Source of the DNA: Halosimplex pelagicum
GTDB lineage: Archaea; Halobacteriota; Halobacteria; Halobacteriales; Haloarculaceae
Length of the DNA: 64,000 nt
Direction: 5' to 3'
Assembly (NCBI RefSeq): GCF_013415905.1
Contig: NZ_CP058909.1
Coordinates: 1,426,001-1,490,000 of the forward strand
Part shown: piece by piece, positions 31,369 through 40,728 of the stretch
How the letters are laid out: each line of letters starts with the position of its first letter
Position numbering within the stretch: the first letter of the stretch is position 1
Notes under the pieces: generated by a model
Told to the model about the DNA's origin: nothing
Seen by the model: the letters and a program-made list of their open reading frames with translations, nothing else
Database searches by the model: none
Program-made: the position numbers and the translations under genes

Positions 31369-32661
31369 ATGGTCTCACACACGTCCCGCCGGTGGCTCGA
31401 CAGGACCTGTTTCGCCCTCGCGACGCTGACCGTCGTCACCCTGGGGTTCGTCCAGGGCCGGATCACGGTCACGCTCCCGCTGCTGTTCGTCGGCCTCGGC
31501 GGCGTCACCGTCCTGAACGCGACCGTCGCCTGCCTGAGCTTCGCCGCGACGCTACTGAGTTCCGGCGCCGTCTTCTTCACCGAGATACTCCGCGAGCGCC
31601 GCCGCGGCCCCTACCCGGCGAGCGGCACGGAGATCGCGGCCATCGTGCCTTCCTACGGCGACTCGGGCGCGCTCCACCGGAGCGTCGAGAGCCTGCTGGC
31701 GGCCGACTACGGGGACGTGCGCGTCTACGTGGTCTGCGAGCCGGGCGACGAGTCGACGCTGTCGGTCGCCCGCTCGCTGGCCGAGCGCCGACGGGTGACC
31801 TGCCTCGTCAACGACCGCGACCCCGGCTCGAAGGCGGCCGCCGTCAACTACGCCGTCGACCACACCGACGCGCCGTACGTCGGCGTGTTCGACGCTGACG
31901 AGCGCGTCCACCCGACGTTCCTCCCCGCGGCCGCCGCCGGCCTCGCCGACCACGAGGGCGTTCAGGGTCGGACCTTCCCCCGCCCCGACGGCCTCCTGGA
32001 GACGGTCACCTACTACGAGTCGATCGTGCTGGGCTATCTGAGCCACCGGCTGGTCGCTCTGCTGACCGACTTCGACATGGTGGCGAGCAACGCCCTCCTG
32101 GTGCGCCGGGCGACCTACGAGCGCGTCGGCGGCTACGACCCGCGGATGCTCACCGAGGACTTCGACTTCGCCTTCCGCTGCTACGAGGACGGCGTCTCCG
32201 TCCAGTCGTCGTTCGCCTACCCCTCGGAGATCGAGGGCGCCCACACGCTCCGGGACTGGTGGGGCCAGCGCAAGCGCTGGATGACCGGCTACGCCCAGGT
32301 GTTCCACCGCCGGCTCGGCCGGCTCGACCCGCTGGGTCGCCCGCGCAGCGTCGCCTCGCTGGTCTTCTGCGGCGGCGCCATCCTCGGCAACTTCGTCGTC
32401 CTCTCGCTGGTCCCCCAGGCCATCGTTGTCGGCGCGACCGGCGCGGCGGCCGTCCTCGGCGTCACCGTGGGTGCGCTCTGGGGGATCTGTCTGGGCGCCC
32501 GACTGTTCGACCGCCGCGTCGGCGTCGTCGATTCTGTCGGCCTGGGGTGGCTGCTCGTCCCGTTCGTCCTCCCGTTCTACAGCCTCGCCGCCATCAAGGG
32601 GGTCGTCGAGTACCCCATCTCCTGGCGGGGCGAGTGGTTCCGCGTCGAGAAAGAGGGGTGA
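31369..32661 (+). CDS. Membrane glycosyltransferase family 2
   Basis: 430-residue processive-type GT2, like cellulose or poly-N-acetylglucosamine synthases. Two N-terminal membrane helices (about 14-63) precede the GT-A domain: IAAIVPSYGDSGALHRSVES, nucleotide-binding CEPGDESTLS, the DxD motif VFDADE, the acceptor-side TEDFDF, and QRKRW (Q-x-x-R-W). The last 110 residues hold about four more helices, closing with EYPISWRGEWFRVEK. It probably makes or extends a surface polysaccharide, using UDP-sugars at the membrane. It is divergent from the GH3 gene. Start at the ATG at 31369. Confidence 0.85.
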   Translation: MVSHTSRRWLDRTCFALATLTVVTLGFVQGRITVTLPLLFVGLGGVTVLNATVACLSFAATLLSSGAVFFTEILRERRRGPYPASGTEIAAIVPSYGDSGALHRSVESLLAADYGDVRVYVVCEPGDESTLSVARSLAERRRVTCLVNDRDPGSKAAAVNYAVDHTDAPYVGVFDADERVHPTFLPAAAAGLADHEGVQGRTFPRPDGLLETVTYYESIVLGYLSHRLVALLTDFDMVASNALLVRRATYERVGGYDPRMLTEDFDFAFRCYEDGVSVQSSFAYPSEIEGAHTLRDWWGQRKRWMTGYAQVFHRRLGRLDPLGRPRSVASLVFCGGAILGNFVVLSLVPQAIVVGATGAAAVLGVTVGALWGICLGARLFDRRVGVVDSVGLGWLLVPFVLPFYSLAAIKGVVEYPISWRGEWFRVEKEG

Positions 32662-32841
32662 GAGCGAGCAGTGCCGGACCGGAATCGACAGACGACGAGA
32701 CTACGACCGCAGGCCCGAACACGACCTCCACCGCGGTCACGATCCGCTCCGCGGTCGATGCAGCACTCCACCGCGATTCGAACTGGGGGCGAGCGACAGC
32801 GACCGGAGCCGACGGCGCGGGCCGGAACGGGGGTCGAGTAG

Positions 32842-34317
32842 CTACTCGTCGCCGTCGAGATTCCACAGCTCGACGCGCTCGGGAACGTCCGCGAGCGCGC
32901 TCGCGGGCCAGTCGTCGTGAGCGAGGGTGAACGCGGTGTCGGGGTTGGAACCGACGAGGCGGGCGACGCCGGCGGCGGCGGCCTCGTAGGCGGGTGCGTC
33001 GAGGCGCTCGGGCACCTCGGCGGTCAGGGGATAGCCGTCGGCGAGTTCGCGCGGGAACGGGCCGAAGGGCGGGCGGACGTTCCAGCACTCGTCGAAGTCG
33101 TCGTGGCCGTTGCCCTCGGTCAACAGGACCGAGTCGCCGCGCGGGTCGAGTCGGTCGAGGCGCTGGCGGTGGCGCAGGACTTCGGGCCTGCGGGCGCTCT
33201 CGCCGGAGAGGTGGAAGAAGGTGTCCTTGGAGACGGGGTCGGTGCGTTCGAGCTGGGCGGCGTGGTCGAGCAGCGCGCGGTAGCCGTCGAGCATCGCCGG
33301 GTGGCCCCGGGCGCGGGCCTCGACGAGTTCCAGCAGGTCGCCCCGGCGGATGGCCTGCTTGATCGTCCGGAGCTCGCCGTAGGAGACGTGGAGGTTGTGC
33401 TCGGCGAGCAGGCGCTCGCGGTCGTCGGCGTCCATGCTCCTGACCTCCGCGGGCGTGTGGCTCGTACAGACCGGGCAGGAACAGGGGAAGTAGTCCAGGT
33501 CTTCGAGGTGTTCGGTGGTGCGGACGGTCATGTAGCGGTCGTCGCGGGCGTAGATGGCGTAGGCGGCCGAGTCGAAGAGATCGCAGCCCAGCGCGACGGC
33601 GAGCGCGAACATCATGGGGTGGCCGGCGCCGAACAGGTGGACGGGCGCGCTCTCGGGGAGACCGCGCTTGGCGGCGGCGACCACGTCCGCGAGGTCGGCG
33701 TAGCGGTACTCGTTCATCATGGGCACGACCGCGCCGATCGGGAACACGTCCAGGCCCGACTCGGCGGCGTGGGCGCCGGCCTCCTCCCGCAGGTCAGGGT
33801 AGGTCGACCCCTGGACCGGCGCGTTGACGAGCATGTCGCCCGTCTCCACGTCGGCGGCGGTGGCCAGACGGTCCTGCGTGGTCGCGAGTTCCTCTTCGGC
33901 CTGCTCGCGGCTCACGTCCGGCGGCGTGGGGATGTCGACGGGCGTCCCGATATCGGAGCCGATCCGGCGCTGGAAGTCGAGGATCTCCTCGGTGGTCACG
34001 TCGATCTCGCCGTACTCGGCCAGCTGGAACGAGCCCGAGTCGGTGACGACGGCGCCCGAGAAGTCGAGCAGGTCGTGGAGGCCCTGCTCCTCGACGGGGT
34101 CGCGCAGGTCCTCGCTGCCGTAGAGGACGTAGGAGTTGGTGATGAGGATCTCCGCGCCGAACTCCGATTCGAGCTGGGCGGGCGTGACCGTCTGGAGGTG
34201 GGGGTTGATCACGGGGAGGAGCGCGGGCGTCTCGACCGTGACGCCGGCGCGCGGGACCTCCAGTTCGCCCAGCCGCCCGGCGGCGTCGTAGCGGTCGACC
34301 TCGAAGACGTCGGTCAT
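32842..34317 (-). CDS. tgtA: Archaeosine tRNA-guanine transglycosylase
   Basis: 491-residue enzyme that swaps guanine at position 15 of archaeal tRNAs for preQ0, the first step to archaeosine. The TIM-barrel core shows [17 protein letters not shown] at the start, the conserved VTDSGSFQ loop, [12 protein letters not shown] and [15 protein letters not shown]. The structural zinc site is in [18 protein letters not shown]. The C-terminal 140 residues are the archaeal extension with [13 protein letters not shown]. The start, at ATG 34317, matches the usual MTDVFEV-type N-terminus. Transcribed alone, leftward. Confidence 0.97.
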   Translation of the reverse strand: MTDVFEVDRYDAAGRLGELEVPRAGVTVETPALLPVINPHLQTVTPAQLESEFGAEILITNSYVLYGSEDLRDPVEEQGLHDLLDFSGAVVTDSGSFQLAEYGEIDVTTEEILDFQRRIGSDIGTPVDIPTPPDVSREQAEEELATTQDRLATAADVETGDMLVNAPVQGSTYPDLREEAGAHAAESGLDVFPIGAVVPMMNEYRYADLADVVAAAKRGLPESAPVHLFGAGHPMMFALAVALGCDLFDSAAYAIYARDDRYMTVRTTEHLEDLDYFPCSCPVCTSHTPAEVRSMDADDRERLLAEHNLHVSYGELRTIKQAIRRGDLLELVEARARGHPAMLDGYRALLDHAAQLERTDPVSKDTFFHLSGESARRPEVLRHRQRLDRLDPRGDSVLLTEGNGHDDFDECWNVRPPFGPFPRELADGYPLTAEVPERLDAPAYEAAAAGVARLVGSNPDTAFTLAHDDWPASALADVPERVELWNLDGDE

Positions 34318-34342
34318 TGCCCGCGATATCGGGCGGGCGGGC

Positions 34343-34630
34343 CTAAGGGTTGTGTTCCTCGCCGTAGAGGATCTCGTCGATGTCTTCTTCGTCGGTCTCG
34401 ACTCCCGAGGAGAACGTCCCTTCGTTCATCCGCTCGCGCTCTTCTTCGGAAAGCGGGACCGTCCCCTCTTCGAGCGATTCGATGAGTTCGTCCGGCGACT
34501 CCTGTGCCGACGCGACGAGTTCGTACAGGATGGCTTCTTCTGTGACGGATATACCCATCTCCTCTTCGGCCGCGTCCCGGAGGTCCGCCAGCCGCGAGGC
34601 GAGCACGTCGTTGATCTCCAGCGTTGGCAT
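34343..34630 (-). CDS. Small acidic protein, RHH/antitoxin-like
   Basis: 95 residues. [21 protein letters not shown] reads as a short beta-strand then a helix, a beginning typical of ribbon-helix-helix and VapB-like proteins. The rest is acidic with a regular helix ([24 protein letters not shown]) and ends in GEEHNP. No toxin gene is next to it. The ATG at 34630 is preceded on the minus strand by a TATA-like AATATTG (about 34659-34665), implying a leaderless start at this codon instead of a longer frame. The family is uncertain and RHH is a guess from the N-terminus. Confidence 0.6.
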   Translation of the reverse strand: MPTLEINDVLASRLADLRDAAEEEMGISVTEEAILYELVASAQESPDELIESLEEGTVPLSEEERERMNEGTFSSGVETDEEDIDEILYGEEHNP

Positions 34631-34673
34631 CGTACGTCCCAGTAGTCGCCGTAGAACTGTCAATATTTCCTAG

Positions 34674-35225
34674 CTACTGCTCCTCCCCGAACAGCGCGAA
34701 GTACAGCACACCCAGCATCGACCGCCCGTCGCGCAGGTCGTCCTCGCGGGCGGCGTCGACGAGCGCGTCGAAGGTCGTCGTCTCGACGCGGATATCCTCG
34801 TTGTAATCGAGGTCCCGCTCGCCGGTGGGCTCGCAGTCGCGGGCGACGAAGTAGTGGAAGACGGCGTCGGCGAAGCCGTTGGTCGGCTCGACGGTCGTCA
34901 GGTGTTCGACGCTCCCCGGCAGATAGCCCGTCTCCTCTTCGAGTTCCCGGGCGACGCAGGCCTCGGGGTCGGCGTCCTCGTCCTCCATGCTCCCGGCGGG
35001 GAGCGCGCGGTTCACGCGGCCGACCGGCTGGCGCCACTGCTCGATGGCGACCACGTCGCCAGCGGAGGTAAACGGGAGGACGACGACGCTCTCGCCCTCC
35101 GAGAGGTAGTCGAACTCGGCCTCCTCGCCCGACGGGAAGCGGACGGTGTCGGTGACGATGTCGAACCCCTCGCAGGTGTAGGACGTGCGGCTGTCCAGCG
35201 TCTCCCAGGTCAGCTCGTCGGTCAT
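34674..35225 (-). CDS. Nudix hydrolase, ADP-ribose pyrophosphatase-like
   Basis: 183 residues. The Nudix helix is present in PAGSMEDEDADPEACVARELEEETG: the E-x-x-E-E-T-G half is intact, and one extra residue sits between the Gly and the REL, so the spacing is slightly longer than the consensus. RQPVGRVNRALPAG before it is the usual ADP-ribose-pyrophosphatase lead-in. Such enzymes cleave ADP-ribose to AMP and ribose 5-phosphate and need Mg or Mn. It stands between the small acidic protein and a second Nudix gene in the opposite direction. Confidence 0.85.
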   Translation of the reverse strand: MTDELTWETLDSRTSYTCEGFDIVTDTVRFPSGEEAEFDYLSEGESVVVLPFTSAGDVVAIEQWRQPVGRVNRALPAGSMEDEDADPEACVARELEEETGYLPGSVEHLTTVEPTNGFADAVFHYFVARDCEPTGERDLDYNEDIRVETTTFDALVDAAREDDLRDGRSMLGVLYFALFGEEQ

Positions 35226-35366
35226 GGTGGCAGGGGCGGCGCGAGCGAATTAGCGGTGTCGGTCGACGGCGGGGTTCGGGCAGGCTCCGCGACGGGCGGC
35301 GGGCGACGGACCGGTCCACGGCCGGCGCCTCGAAACGCCGAAGGGCCGGCCGGTCGAGTGACGCCC

Positions 35367-35852
35367 ATGGACGTTCGCGACGAGTTCATCCCCGCCGAGG
35401 AGTTCGCCACCGTGTTGAACCGCGTGCCGCAGGTCTGCGTCGAGGTCGTGCTGGCGGGCGAAGGGGAGGACGCGGACCGCGTCCTGCTCGCCCACCGGAC
35501 GAACGAACCCGCGAGCGGCGAGTGGTTCTGGCCGGGCGGTCGCCTCTACAAGGGTGAGGAGCTCGACGACGCCGCCCGCCGCGTCGCCCGCGAGGAGCTG
35601 GGCGTCGAGGTGACGGTCGAGGGGCGAGTGGGCGTCTACGGCCACTTCTGGGATACCTCCCGGATCGACGGCGTCGACTCCCGGCACACCGTCAACGTCG
35701 TCTTCCGCGTCTCGCGGGTCGACCCCGACGCCGCGATCGAACTCGACGAGCAACACGACGACTACCGGTTCGTGGCCGGCGAGGAGGAGGGGCTCCACGA
35801 GTACGTCCGGGAGTACCTGGTCGACATGGGGCTGCGGGAGGGAGACGGCTGA
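35367..35852 (+). CDS. GDP-mannose mannosyl hydrolase-like Nudix protein
   Basis: 161 residues. The altered Nudix box is GGRLYKGEELDDAARRVAREEL: the usual R-E-U reads R-V-A, as in GDP-mannose mannosyl hydrolases, which release mannose from GDP-mannose instead of making a phosphate cut. WFWPGGRL just before the box is also typical of that subgroup. The role fits the many glycosyltransferases in the window, by controlling GDP-mannose. ATG at 35367 chosen because MDVRDEFIPAEEFATVLNRV is the family N-terminus; the long upstream frame is a shadow of the opposite-strand Nudix gene. A T5 run at 35904-35908 follows and may end transcription. Confidence 0.78.
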   Translation: MDVRDEFIPAEEFATVLNRVPQVCVEVVLAGEGEDADRVLLAHRTNEPASGEWFWPGGRLYKGEELDDAARRVAREELGVEVTVEGRVGVYGHFWDTSRIDGVDSRHTVNVVFRVSRVDPDAAIELDEQHDDYRFVAGEEEGLHEYVREYLVDMGLREGDG

Positions 35853-35932
35853 CCGGGGCGCTCCCGCGGCCGCGGACGGACGGCCGCAGTCGCCGAGCCC
35901 GAGTTTTTCCGGGCGGCGGCCCAACGGCGAGT

Positions 35933-37198
35933 ATGGGGGAACGCTCGCCGCAGACGGGGCGGACGACCGCGCCCGAGGCGGAACAGCGGATGGCGGTCGC
36001 GGAGGGCGCCGGGGGAACCGACGTGGCCGTCGACGTGGGGGTGCTCCCCGCGACGGCCGGGCGGACCGAGCCCGACCGACTGGTCACGTTCGCCGAGCGG
36101 TTGGCCGCCGACGCGGCCGACGAACTCGCGGCGGCGACCGACGCGACCTGGCGCTTCTTCGGCGAGGAGCCCGAACCGCTCTCGGACGGCGACCCGCGCC
36201 GCCCCTCCGAGTTCCTCGACGAGGCGGCGCTGCGGATGGTCGAGGGCCCCTACGACCTGGTCGTGGTCGTCACGGACGCGCCGCTGCTGGCGCGGAACAG
36301 GCGTCGGGTCGCCGGCCTGGCCTCGCCGCTCGGGCGCATCGCCGTCGTCTCGACCCACCGCCTGCGCGTGTCGGCGCGCGGGCGGGCGCGGCGGTCGCTC
36401 GACGCGCCCGCCGTCCGGTACAACGGCGCGGCGGTCCTGCTCCACCAGGTCGGCCACCTTCTAGGGGCCGGCCACGACGCGGACGGCGGCGTGATGGCGC
36501 CCTGGGAGTTCGACCCCGAGCGGCGCTCGGTCCCGTCGTTCGACGCGGACGTGCGCCGCCACCTGGAGCGGACCGCGAGCCGGGTCCCCGAGGAGTCGGT
36601 CGAGTCCCGGAGCGTCGCCGAACTCGTCGGCTTTCACCTGACGAGCGCGGCGCGGAACCCGCGGCAACTGCTTGGCGCGCTGGCGACGAGTCGGGCGCCG
36701 CTGTTGCCGCTGTTCCTGCCGAAGCTGTCGACGGCGGCGGTGGCGCCGACGCTCATCCTCGTGTTCAGCGCCGAGACCTGGGACGTGGGCCTGAACCTCG
36801 ACAACGCGACGGCGGGGCTGTTCGCGGTCGCGAGCGTCCTCGCGGCGGCGGTCTACCTGGTCTTCTCGCTGAACCTCAACGTCCCGCGCGAGCGGCGGGC
36901 GGTCGTCACCGAGCACGTCGCGCTCCTGAACGTCGCCATCCTGGGCATCCTCCTGGCCGGCATGGCCGGGCTGTTCGCGCTCGTCGGGGGGATCATGCTC
37001 GTCGTCGAGTTCTTCGTCTTCCCGCCGAACCTGATGACCAACTGGCCGAGCCTGGAGGACCCGGTGGTGACGACCGTCGACATCGTCCGCATCGCCGGGT
37101 TCATCGCCACCATCGGCGTCCTCACGGGGGCGCTCGCCGGCGGGCTCGAAGACCGGACGATACTCCGCCACCTCGCGCTGTTCCGCCCGCGCCCCTGA
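35933..37198 (+). CDS. Metzincin-like membrane protein with altered HExxH
   Basis: 421 residues. A soluble half (about 1-225) precedes four membrane helices (about 240-410). The soluble half carries LLHQVGHLLGAGHDADGGVM: His171, His175 and His181 in the H-x-x-x-H-x-x-G-x-x-H pattern of metzincin zinc proteases, with a Met188 that could be the Met-turn. Position 172, where metzincins have the catalytic Glu, is Gln. So it is either an inactive relative, a zinc-binding protein, or an enzyme with a displaced base. Start ATG at 35933. Topology suggests the zinc site is on the cytoplasmic side unless an early helix was missed. Confidence 0.65.
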   Translation: MGERSPQTGRTTAPEAEQRMAVAEGAGGTDVAVDVGVLPATAGRTEPDRLVTFAERLAADAADELAAATDATWRFFGEEPEPLSDGDPRRPSEFLDEAALRMVEGPYDLVVVVTDAPLLARNRRRVAGLASPLGRIAVVSTHRLRVSARGRARRSLDAPAVRYNGAAVLLHQVGHLLGAGHDADGGVMAPWEFDPERRSVPSFDADVRRHLERTASRVPEESVESRSVAELVGFHLTSAARNPRQLLGALATSRAPLLPLFLPKLSTAAVAPTLILVFSAETWDVGLNLDNATAGLFAVASVLAAAVYLVFSLNLNVPRERRAVVTEHVALLNVAILGILLAGMAGLFALVGGIMLVVEFFVFPPNLMTNWPSLEDPVVTTVDIVRIAGFIATIGVLTGALAGGLEDRTILRHLALFRPRP

Positions 37199-37237
37199 CC
37201 GCCGGCCACGACCGCTCGCGCCGGTCGGCCCGGGGTT

Positions 37238-38536
37238 TCACTCGCCGGCGTCGACGACCCGATAGAGCCCGCCCGACGACTCGGGGTCGGGATCCCCGTC
37301 GTCGGCCTTCTTCGCGTCGATGTACGGATCGGCGGCGCGCTCGGTGAAGTAGACGGCGTCGTCGGTCACCAGCGGCGCGCACGTGACGTTGCCGACGCCC
37401 TCGACGCCCCAGACCTCGTCGCCGGTGTCCTTCTCGACGGCGTAGCAGTAGTCGTCGTAGGCGCCGACGAGGACGTGTTCGCTCGTGACGGTCGGACAGC
37501 CGACGATCCGACCGCCGGTGTCGAACGACCACCGCTTGCCCCCGTCCTCGAACGCCAGCGCGTAGAGGTTCGAGTCGTGGCTGCCGACGTACACCGTCCC
37601 CGTCTCGGCCTCGATCGAGGGGCCGGACATCACCAGCCCGCCCGTCCGGAACGACCACTCCTCGGTGCCCTCGTCCAGCGCAACCCGGTAGACGGAGCCG
37701 TCCCACGACCCGAAGACGGCGCTCCCGCCCGCGGTGGCGATCGGCCCCTTGATCGGTTCGCCGGTCGGGAACTTCCACAGGTACTCCAGGTCGGGATAGC
37801 TCCAGGCGTAGAGGTAGCCGTCGTTCGAGCCGACGACGAGGCGGCCGGCCCGGCGGTCGATCGCGGCCGTCGAGTGGGGATGGTCGGTGACCCGCTGGTC
37901 TTCCCAGACCACGTCGCCGGTGACGGCGTCGACGGCGAACATCGCGCCGCTGGGGTCGTGGTACTCGACGGCGATGTAGACAGTGCCGTCGTGGTACCCC
38001 GGGCTCGACCCGATGGCGTCGCCGAGCTTCGCCCGCCAGTAGCGCTCGCCCGATTCGAGGTCGAAGGCGTACAGCGCGCCGTCGTAGGCGCCGATGTAGA
38101 CGGCGCCGTTGGCCACCGCCGGCGTCCCGTGGATCCCCCGCCCGGTCGGCTCGACCGACGACCGCCAGACCTCCTCGCCCGCGGGCGTCACCCGCCGGAT
38201 CTCGCCGTTGTCGCCGGGGACGACGATATCGCCGCCCGGAGCTTCGACGGGACTGGCCTTCGCCGCCGAGTGGTCGCCGGTGTTGACCTCCCGGATCGTC
38301 CAGTCGACCTCGGGATCCGTGGGGACCGTCGCGTCGGGGGAGACGCCGCGTCGCTGGAGACCGCCGCGGAACTGCGCCCTCGCGGCCTCGCTGAGCGGTT
38401 CGCCGTCCGTCTCGATCCTGCGAACCACTTCCGAGCCGCCGGGCGCCGCCACGCAGCCCGCGAGGCCGGTCGCGACGCCTCCGGCGGCGGCGCCGACCGC
38501 GCCGAGGAACGCCCGTCGTGAGTGCCGCTCGTACAT
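37238..38536 (-). CDS. Tat-exported PQQ-repeat beta-propeller lipoprotein
   Basis: 432 residues. HSRRAFLGAVGAAAGGVATG with Cys following gives a Tat signal and lipobox. Then PQQ/YncE-type blade repeats occur roughly every 40 residues, for example GAVYIGAYDGALYAFDLESG, RLVVGSNDGYLYAWSYPDLE, GTVYVGSHDSNLYALAFEDG and HVLVGAYDDYCYAVEKDTG, the A-x-D-x-x-(T/S)-G blades. Seven or eight blades are likely. No catalytic residues for an alcohol dehydrogenase were seen, so it is more likely a protein-interaction scaffold outside the cell. Transcribed alone, leftward. Confidence 0.88.
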   Translation of the reverse strand: MYERHSRRAFLGAVGAAAGGVATGLAGCVAAPGGSEVVRRIETDGEPLSEAARAQFRGGLQRRGVSPDATVPTDPEVDWTIREVNTGDHSAAKASPVEAPGGDIVVPGDNGEIRRVTPAGEEVWRSSVEPTGRGIHGTPAVANGAVYIGAYDGALYAFDLESGERYWRAKLGDAIGSSPGYHDGTVYIAVEYHDPSGAMFAVDAVTGDVVWEDQRVTDHPHSTAAIDRRAGRLVVGSNDGYLYAWSYPDLEYLWKFPTGEPIKGPIATAGGSAVFGSWDGSVYRVALDEGTEEWSFRTGGLVMSGPSIEAETGTVYVGSHDSNLYALAFEDGGKRWSFDTGGRIVGCPTVTSEHVLVGAYDDYCYAVEKDTGDEVWGVEGVGNVTCAPLVTDDAVYFTERAADPYIDAKKADDGDPDPESSGGLYRVVDAGE

Positions 38537-38687
38537 GTAGCCGGTAGTCGTCGCCGGGTCGTTTCACTGTTACGGGGTACCGACGAGTCGGCGACTGCCC
38601 CGCCCGCTCCACCCGTTTCACTCGCCCACTCGCTCGCCGCCCGGCCCCACCCTCACAGCTAAGGCCTCGGCGGCCGCGCTCGCGGAC

Positions 38688-38885
38688 ATGGCGACCGACG
38701 ACGAGGCGCCCTCGGGCGACATCCGCGTGTTGCTCGTCCTCGACCTGGTCCTCTCGCTGGTGTTCAGCGTCGGCGCCGTCTACGCCCTGGACCTGGCCGG
38801 GATCGGCGAGTACACCTGGCGGAACGTCGCGCTGGCGACGCTCTTTCTCGCGGTCGTGACGTACGTCGCGGTCCTCCGGGAGTGA
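38688..38885 (+). CDS. Small two-helix membrane protein
   Basis: 65 residues: MATDDEAPSGDIR then two hydrophobic helices (about 13-35 and 45-63). Typical of uncharacterised haloarchaeal membrane peptides. It is followed closely by the DJ-1/PfpI gene on the same strand, about 100 bases away, so the two may share a message. No function assigned. Confidence 0.6.
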   Translation: MATDDEAPSGDIRVLLVLDLVLSLVFSVGAVYALDLAGIGEYTWRNVALATLFLAVVTYVAVLRE

Positions 38886-38986
38886 GCGCCGGCGGAACCG
38901 ACGGAGGGGGACGGCCGCGCCGCGGAGCCGGCAAGGCGTTCGGCCGCCGGATCGGTTACCAGTCTCGCGACCGTAGCGCGCGTGCT

Positions 38987-39685
38987 ATGACATCGGCACT
39001 GTTCGTCGTCAGCGAGGAGGGCTACTGGGGAGAGGAGTGTATCGAACCGCTCACGACGCTGGAATCGGCGGGCGTCGACGTGACGGTCGCCACGCCGTCG
39101 GGCGACCCGCCCGTGGTCGACGAGCGCTCGGTCGACCCCGAGGAGGTCGGCGAGGAGACCGCCGAGCGCGTGCGCGAGGTCCACGAGAACCACGCCGAAC
39201 TCACCGACCCCGAGCCGGTCGCCCGCGTCTCGGCCGACGGCTACGACGCCGTCGTCTTCCCGGGCGGTCACGGCACCGAGTGGGACGTGAATCAGGACCG
39301 TCACGCCCGCGCGCTGCTCCGGGAGGCCGTCGCGGGCGAGGAGGGGACGGCGCTCGTGGTCTGCCACGCCGTCGGCATCCTGGCGTTCACCCGGACGGCG
39401 GACGGCGCGTTCCTCGTCGACGGCCGCGACGTGACCGGCTTCCCGAACGACTGGGAGGAAGGCATCGTCGATGACGCCGACCGGATGCCCGACGGCCGGA
39501 AGCTCCCCTACTGGGTCGAGGACGAGGTGCGAGCCGCCGGCGGGAACTGGGACGCCGAACTCGACGCCGAGACGAGCGTCACCGTCGACGGCGACCTCGT
39601 GACCGCCCGCGGCCCCGAGTCGTCGGCGGCCGCCGCGCAGGCGCTGCTGGACGAACTCGGCGTCGCCGCCGAAGCGAGCGACTGA
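38987..39685 (+). CDS. DJ-1/PfpI family protein (Hsp31/glyoxalase III-like)
   Basis: 232 residues of the class I glutamine amidotransferase-like fold. The nucleophile elbow is VVCHAVG with Cys126 and neighbouring His127. FPGGHGTEWD holds the second conserved loop, and Glu16/17 in YWGEECIEPL may complete the site. Close relatives are the Hsp31 chaperone/glyoxalase III enzymes that detoxify methylglyoxal or act in protein repair. The start at ATG 38987 gives MTSALFVVSEEGYWGEE, which is the family N-terminus. The longer in-frame start at 38882 overlaps the previous gene and is unlikely. Confidence 0.85.
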   Translation: MTSALFVVSEEGYWGEECIEPLTTLESAGVDVTVATPSGDPPVVDERSVDPEEVGEETAERVREVHENHAELTDPEPVARVSADGYDAVVFPGGHGTEWDVNQDRHARALLREAVAGEEGTALVVCHAVGILAFTRTADGAFLVDGRDVTGFPNDWEEGIVDDADRMPDGRKLPYWVEDEVRAAGGNWDAELDAETSVTVDGDLVTARGPESSAAAAQALLDELGVAAEASD

Positions 39686-39697
39686 GGCGGTCCCGGC

Positions 39698-40117
39698 TCA
39701 GAAGACGGAGTCCGCCGTCGCGGCCCCGACGACGCTGAAGATGGCGCCGACGCTGACGGCGCGGGCGGTGACCGCGGCCCGCTCGGCGGTCGACCCGTCG
39801 ACGAAGGTGCTCGGCGCGGTCAGCGTGAGCGCGAGGACGGCGACGGAGCCGAAGGAGACGGCCATCAGGGAGACGAATCGGAGTGGGACGCCGGCGACCT
39901 CGGCCTCCCGGTCGGGGTCGCGGTCGTCGTCGGCCTCGTAGAGGGCGCCGTAGCCGATGGCGAAGACGATGGCGACCGTAACGGCGGCGTGGAACCAGGT
40001 CATCCGCTCCGCGAGCGTCCACACCTCTTCGGTGACGACGAACGGGCCCGCGAGCAGGAACCCGCCGACCACCTGCTGTGCGGTGTCGGCGAGCCTGTAC
40101 TTGGGAGCCCGAGCCAT
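39698..40117 (-). CDS. DUF2391-like integral membrane protein
   Basis: 139 residues with four hydrophobic helices (about 15-31, 40-58, 78-100 and 116-137). The opening MARAPKYRLADTAQQVVGG followed by LLAGPFVVTEEVW matches the small membrane proteins of the DUF2391/TIGR02587 type. Function is unknown. Acidic loop YEADDDRDPDREAE between helices 2 and 3. Convergent with the DJ-1 gene. Confidence 0.75.
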   Translation of the reverse strand: MARAPKYRLADTAQQVVGGFLLAGPFVVTEEVWTLAERMTWFHAAVTVAIVFAIGYGALYEADDDRDPDREAEVAGVPLRFVSLMAVSFGSVAVLALTLTAPSTFVDGSTAERAAVTARAVSVGAIFSVVGAATADSVF

Positions 40118-40184
40118 GCCCTCCGGTACCCCGGGGACCGGGAAAACGCTGGCGGACGCGGCGGCCGACCCCGTCCGACGGTCA

Positions 40185-40610
40185 CTACGTCACCGCCGGG
40201 TGCGAGTCGCCGCCGATCGAACTCACCAGCCACGCGACCGCGAACGACCCGACGAACAGCGGGAGGAAGTACAACACCTGCGTGAGCGGGTCCGGCGGCG
40301 AGACGCTCGCACCGACTACGAAGGCGGTGACAACTGCCATCGCGTACGTGCCGGCCAGTCGCTCGCGCCGGGTCGGCGGGGCGTCGCGCGGCCCCGAATC
40401 ACCGCGGAGGAAGCGCACGTACCAGTAGTGGACGATTCCGACGACCACCGACATGTAGAGAAACACGTCGAACGTCGACGACCCCTTCGCTCGCGCCTCG
40501 CTGCGCGCCCAGTAGGCGAGCACGAACGGCTGGGCGAGGACGACGAGCGCGGCCGCACCGACGGCGACCGCGACCAGCGGCCGATCGGTCAGAAAGGGCG
40601 GAAACTGCAC
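40185..40610 (-). CDS. Four-helix membrane protein, unknown function
   Basis: 141 residues from a GTG at 40610 (MQFPPFLTDRPLVAVAVG). Four hydrophobic segments (about 11-32, 46-62, 86-104 and 115-135) with Arg/Lys-rich inner loops (RSEARAKGS, PPTRRERLAG). No family recognised. The GTG start is preferred over an upstream ATG at 40850 because the sequence between is charged low-complexity and lies over the next gene's promoter. It is divergent from the methyltransferase gene. Confidence 0.6.
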   Translation of the reverse strand: MQFPPFLTDRPLVAVAVGAAALVVLAQPFVLAYWARSEARAKGSSTFDVFLYMSVVVGIVHYWYVRFLRGDSGPRDAPPTRRERLAGTYAMAVVTAFVVGASVSPPDPLTQVLYFLPLFVGSFAVAWLVSSIGGDSHPAVT

Positions 40611-40728
40611 GGCCGGGCCCTTCCGCCGCGGCGGCCATAGGCTTTGTCCGTGGCGGCCGGCGACTCGATAACCGGGTCTCCGCACCGGACACAGAACGGT
40701 TTTCATCGCCGCGGCCCACCCCTCGCCC

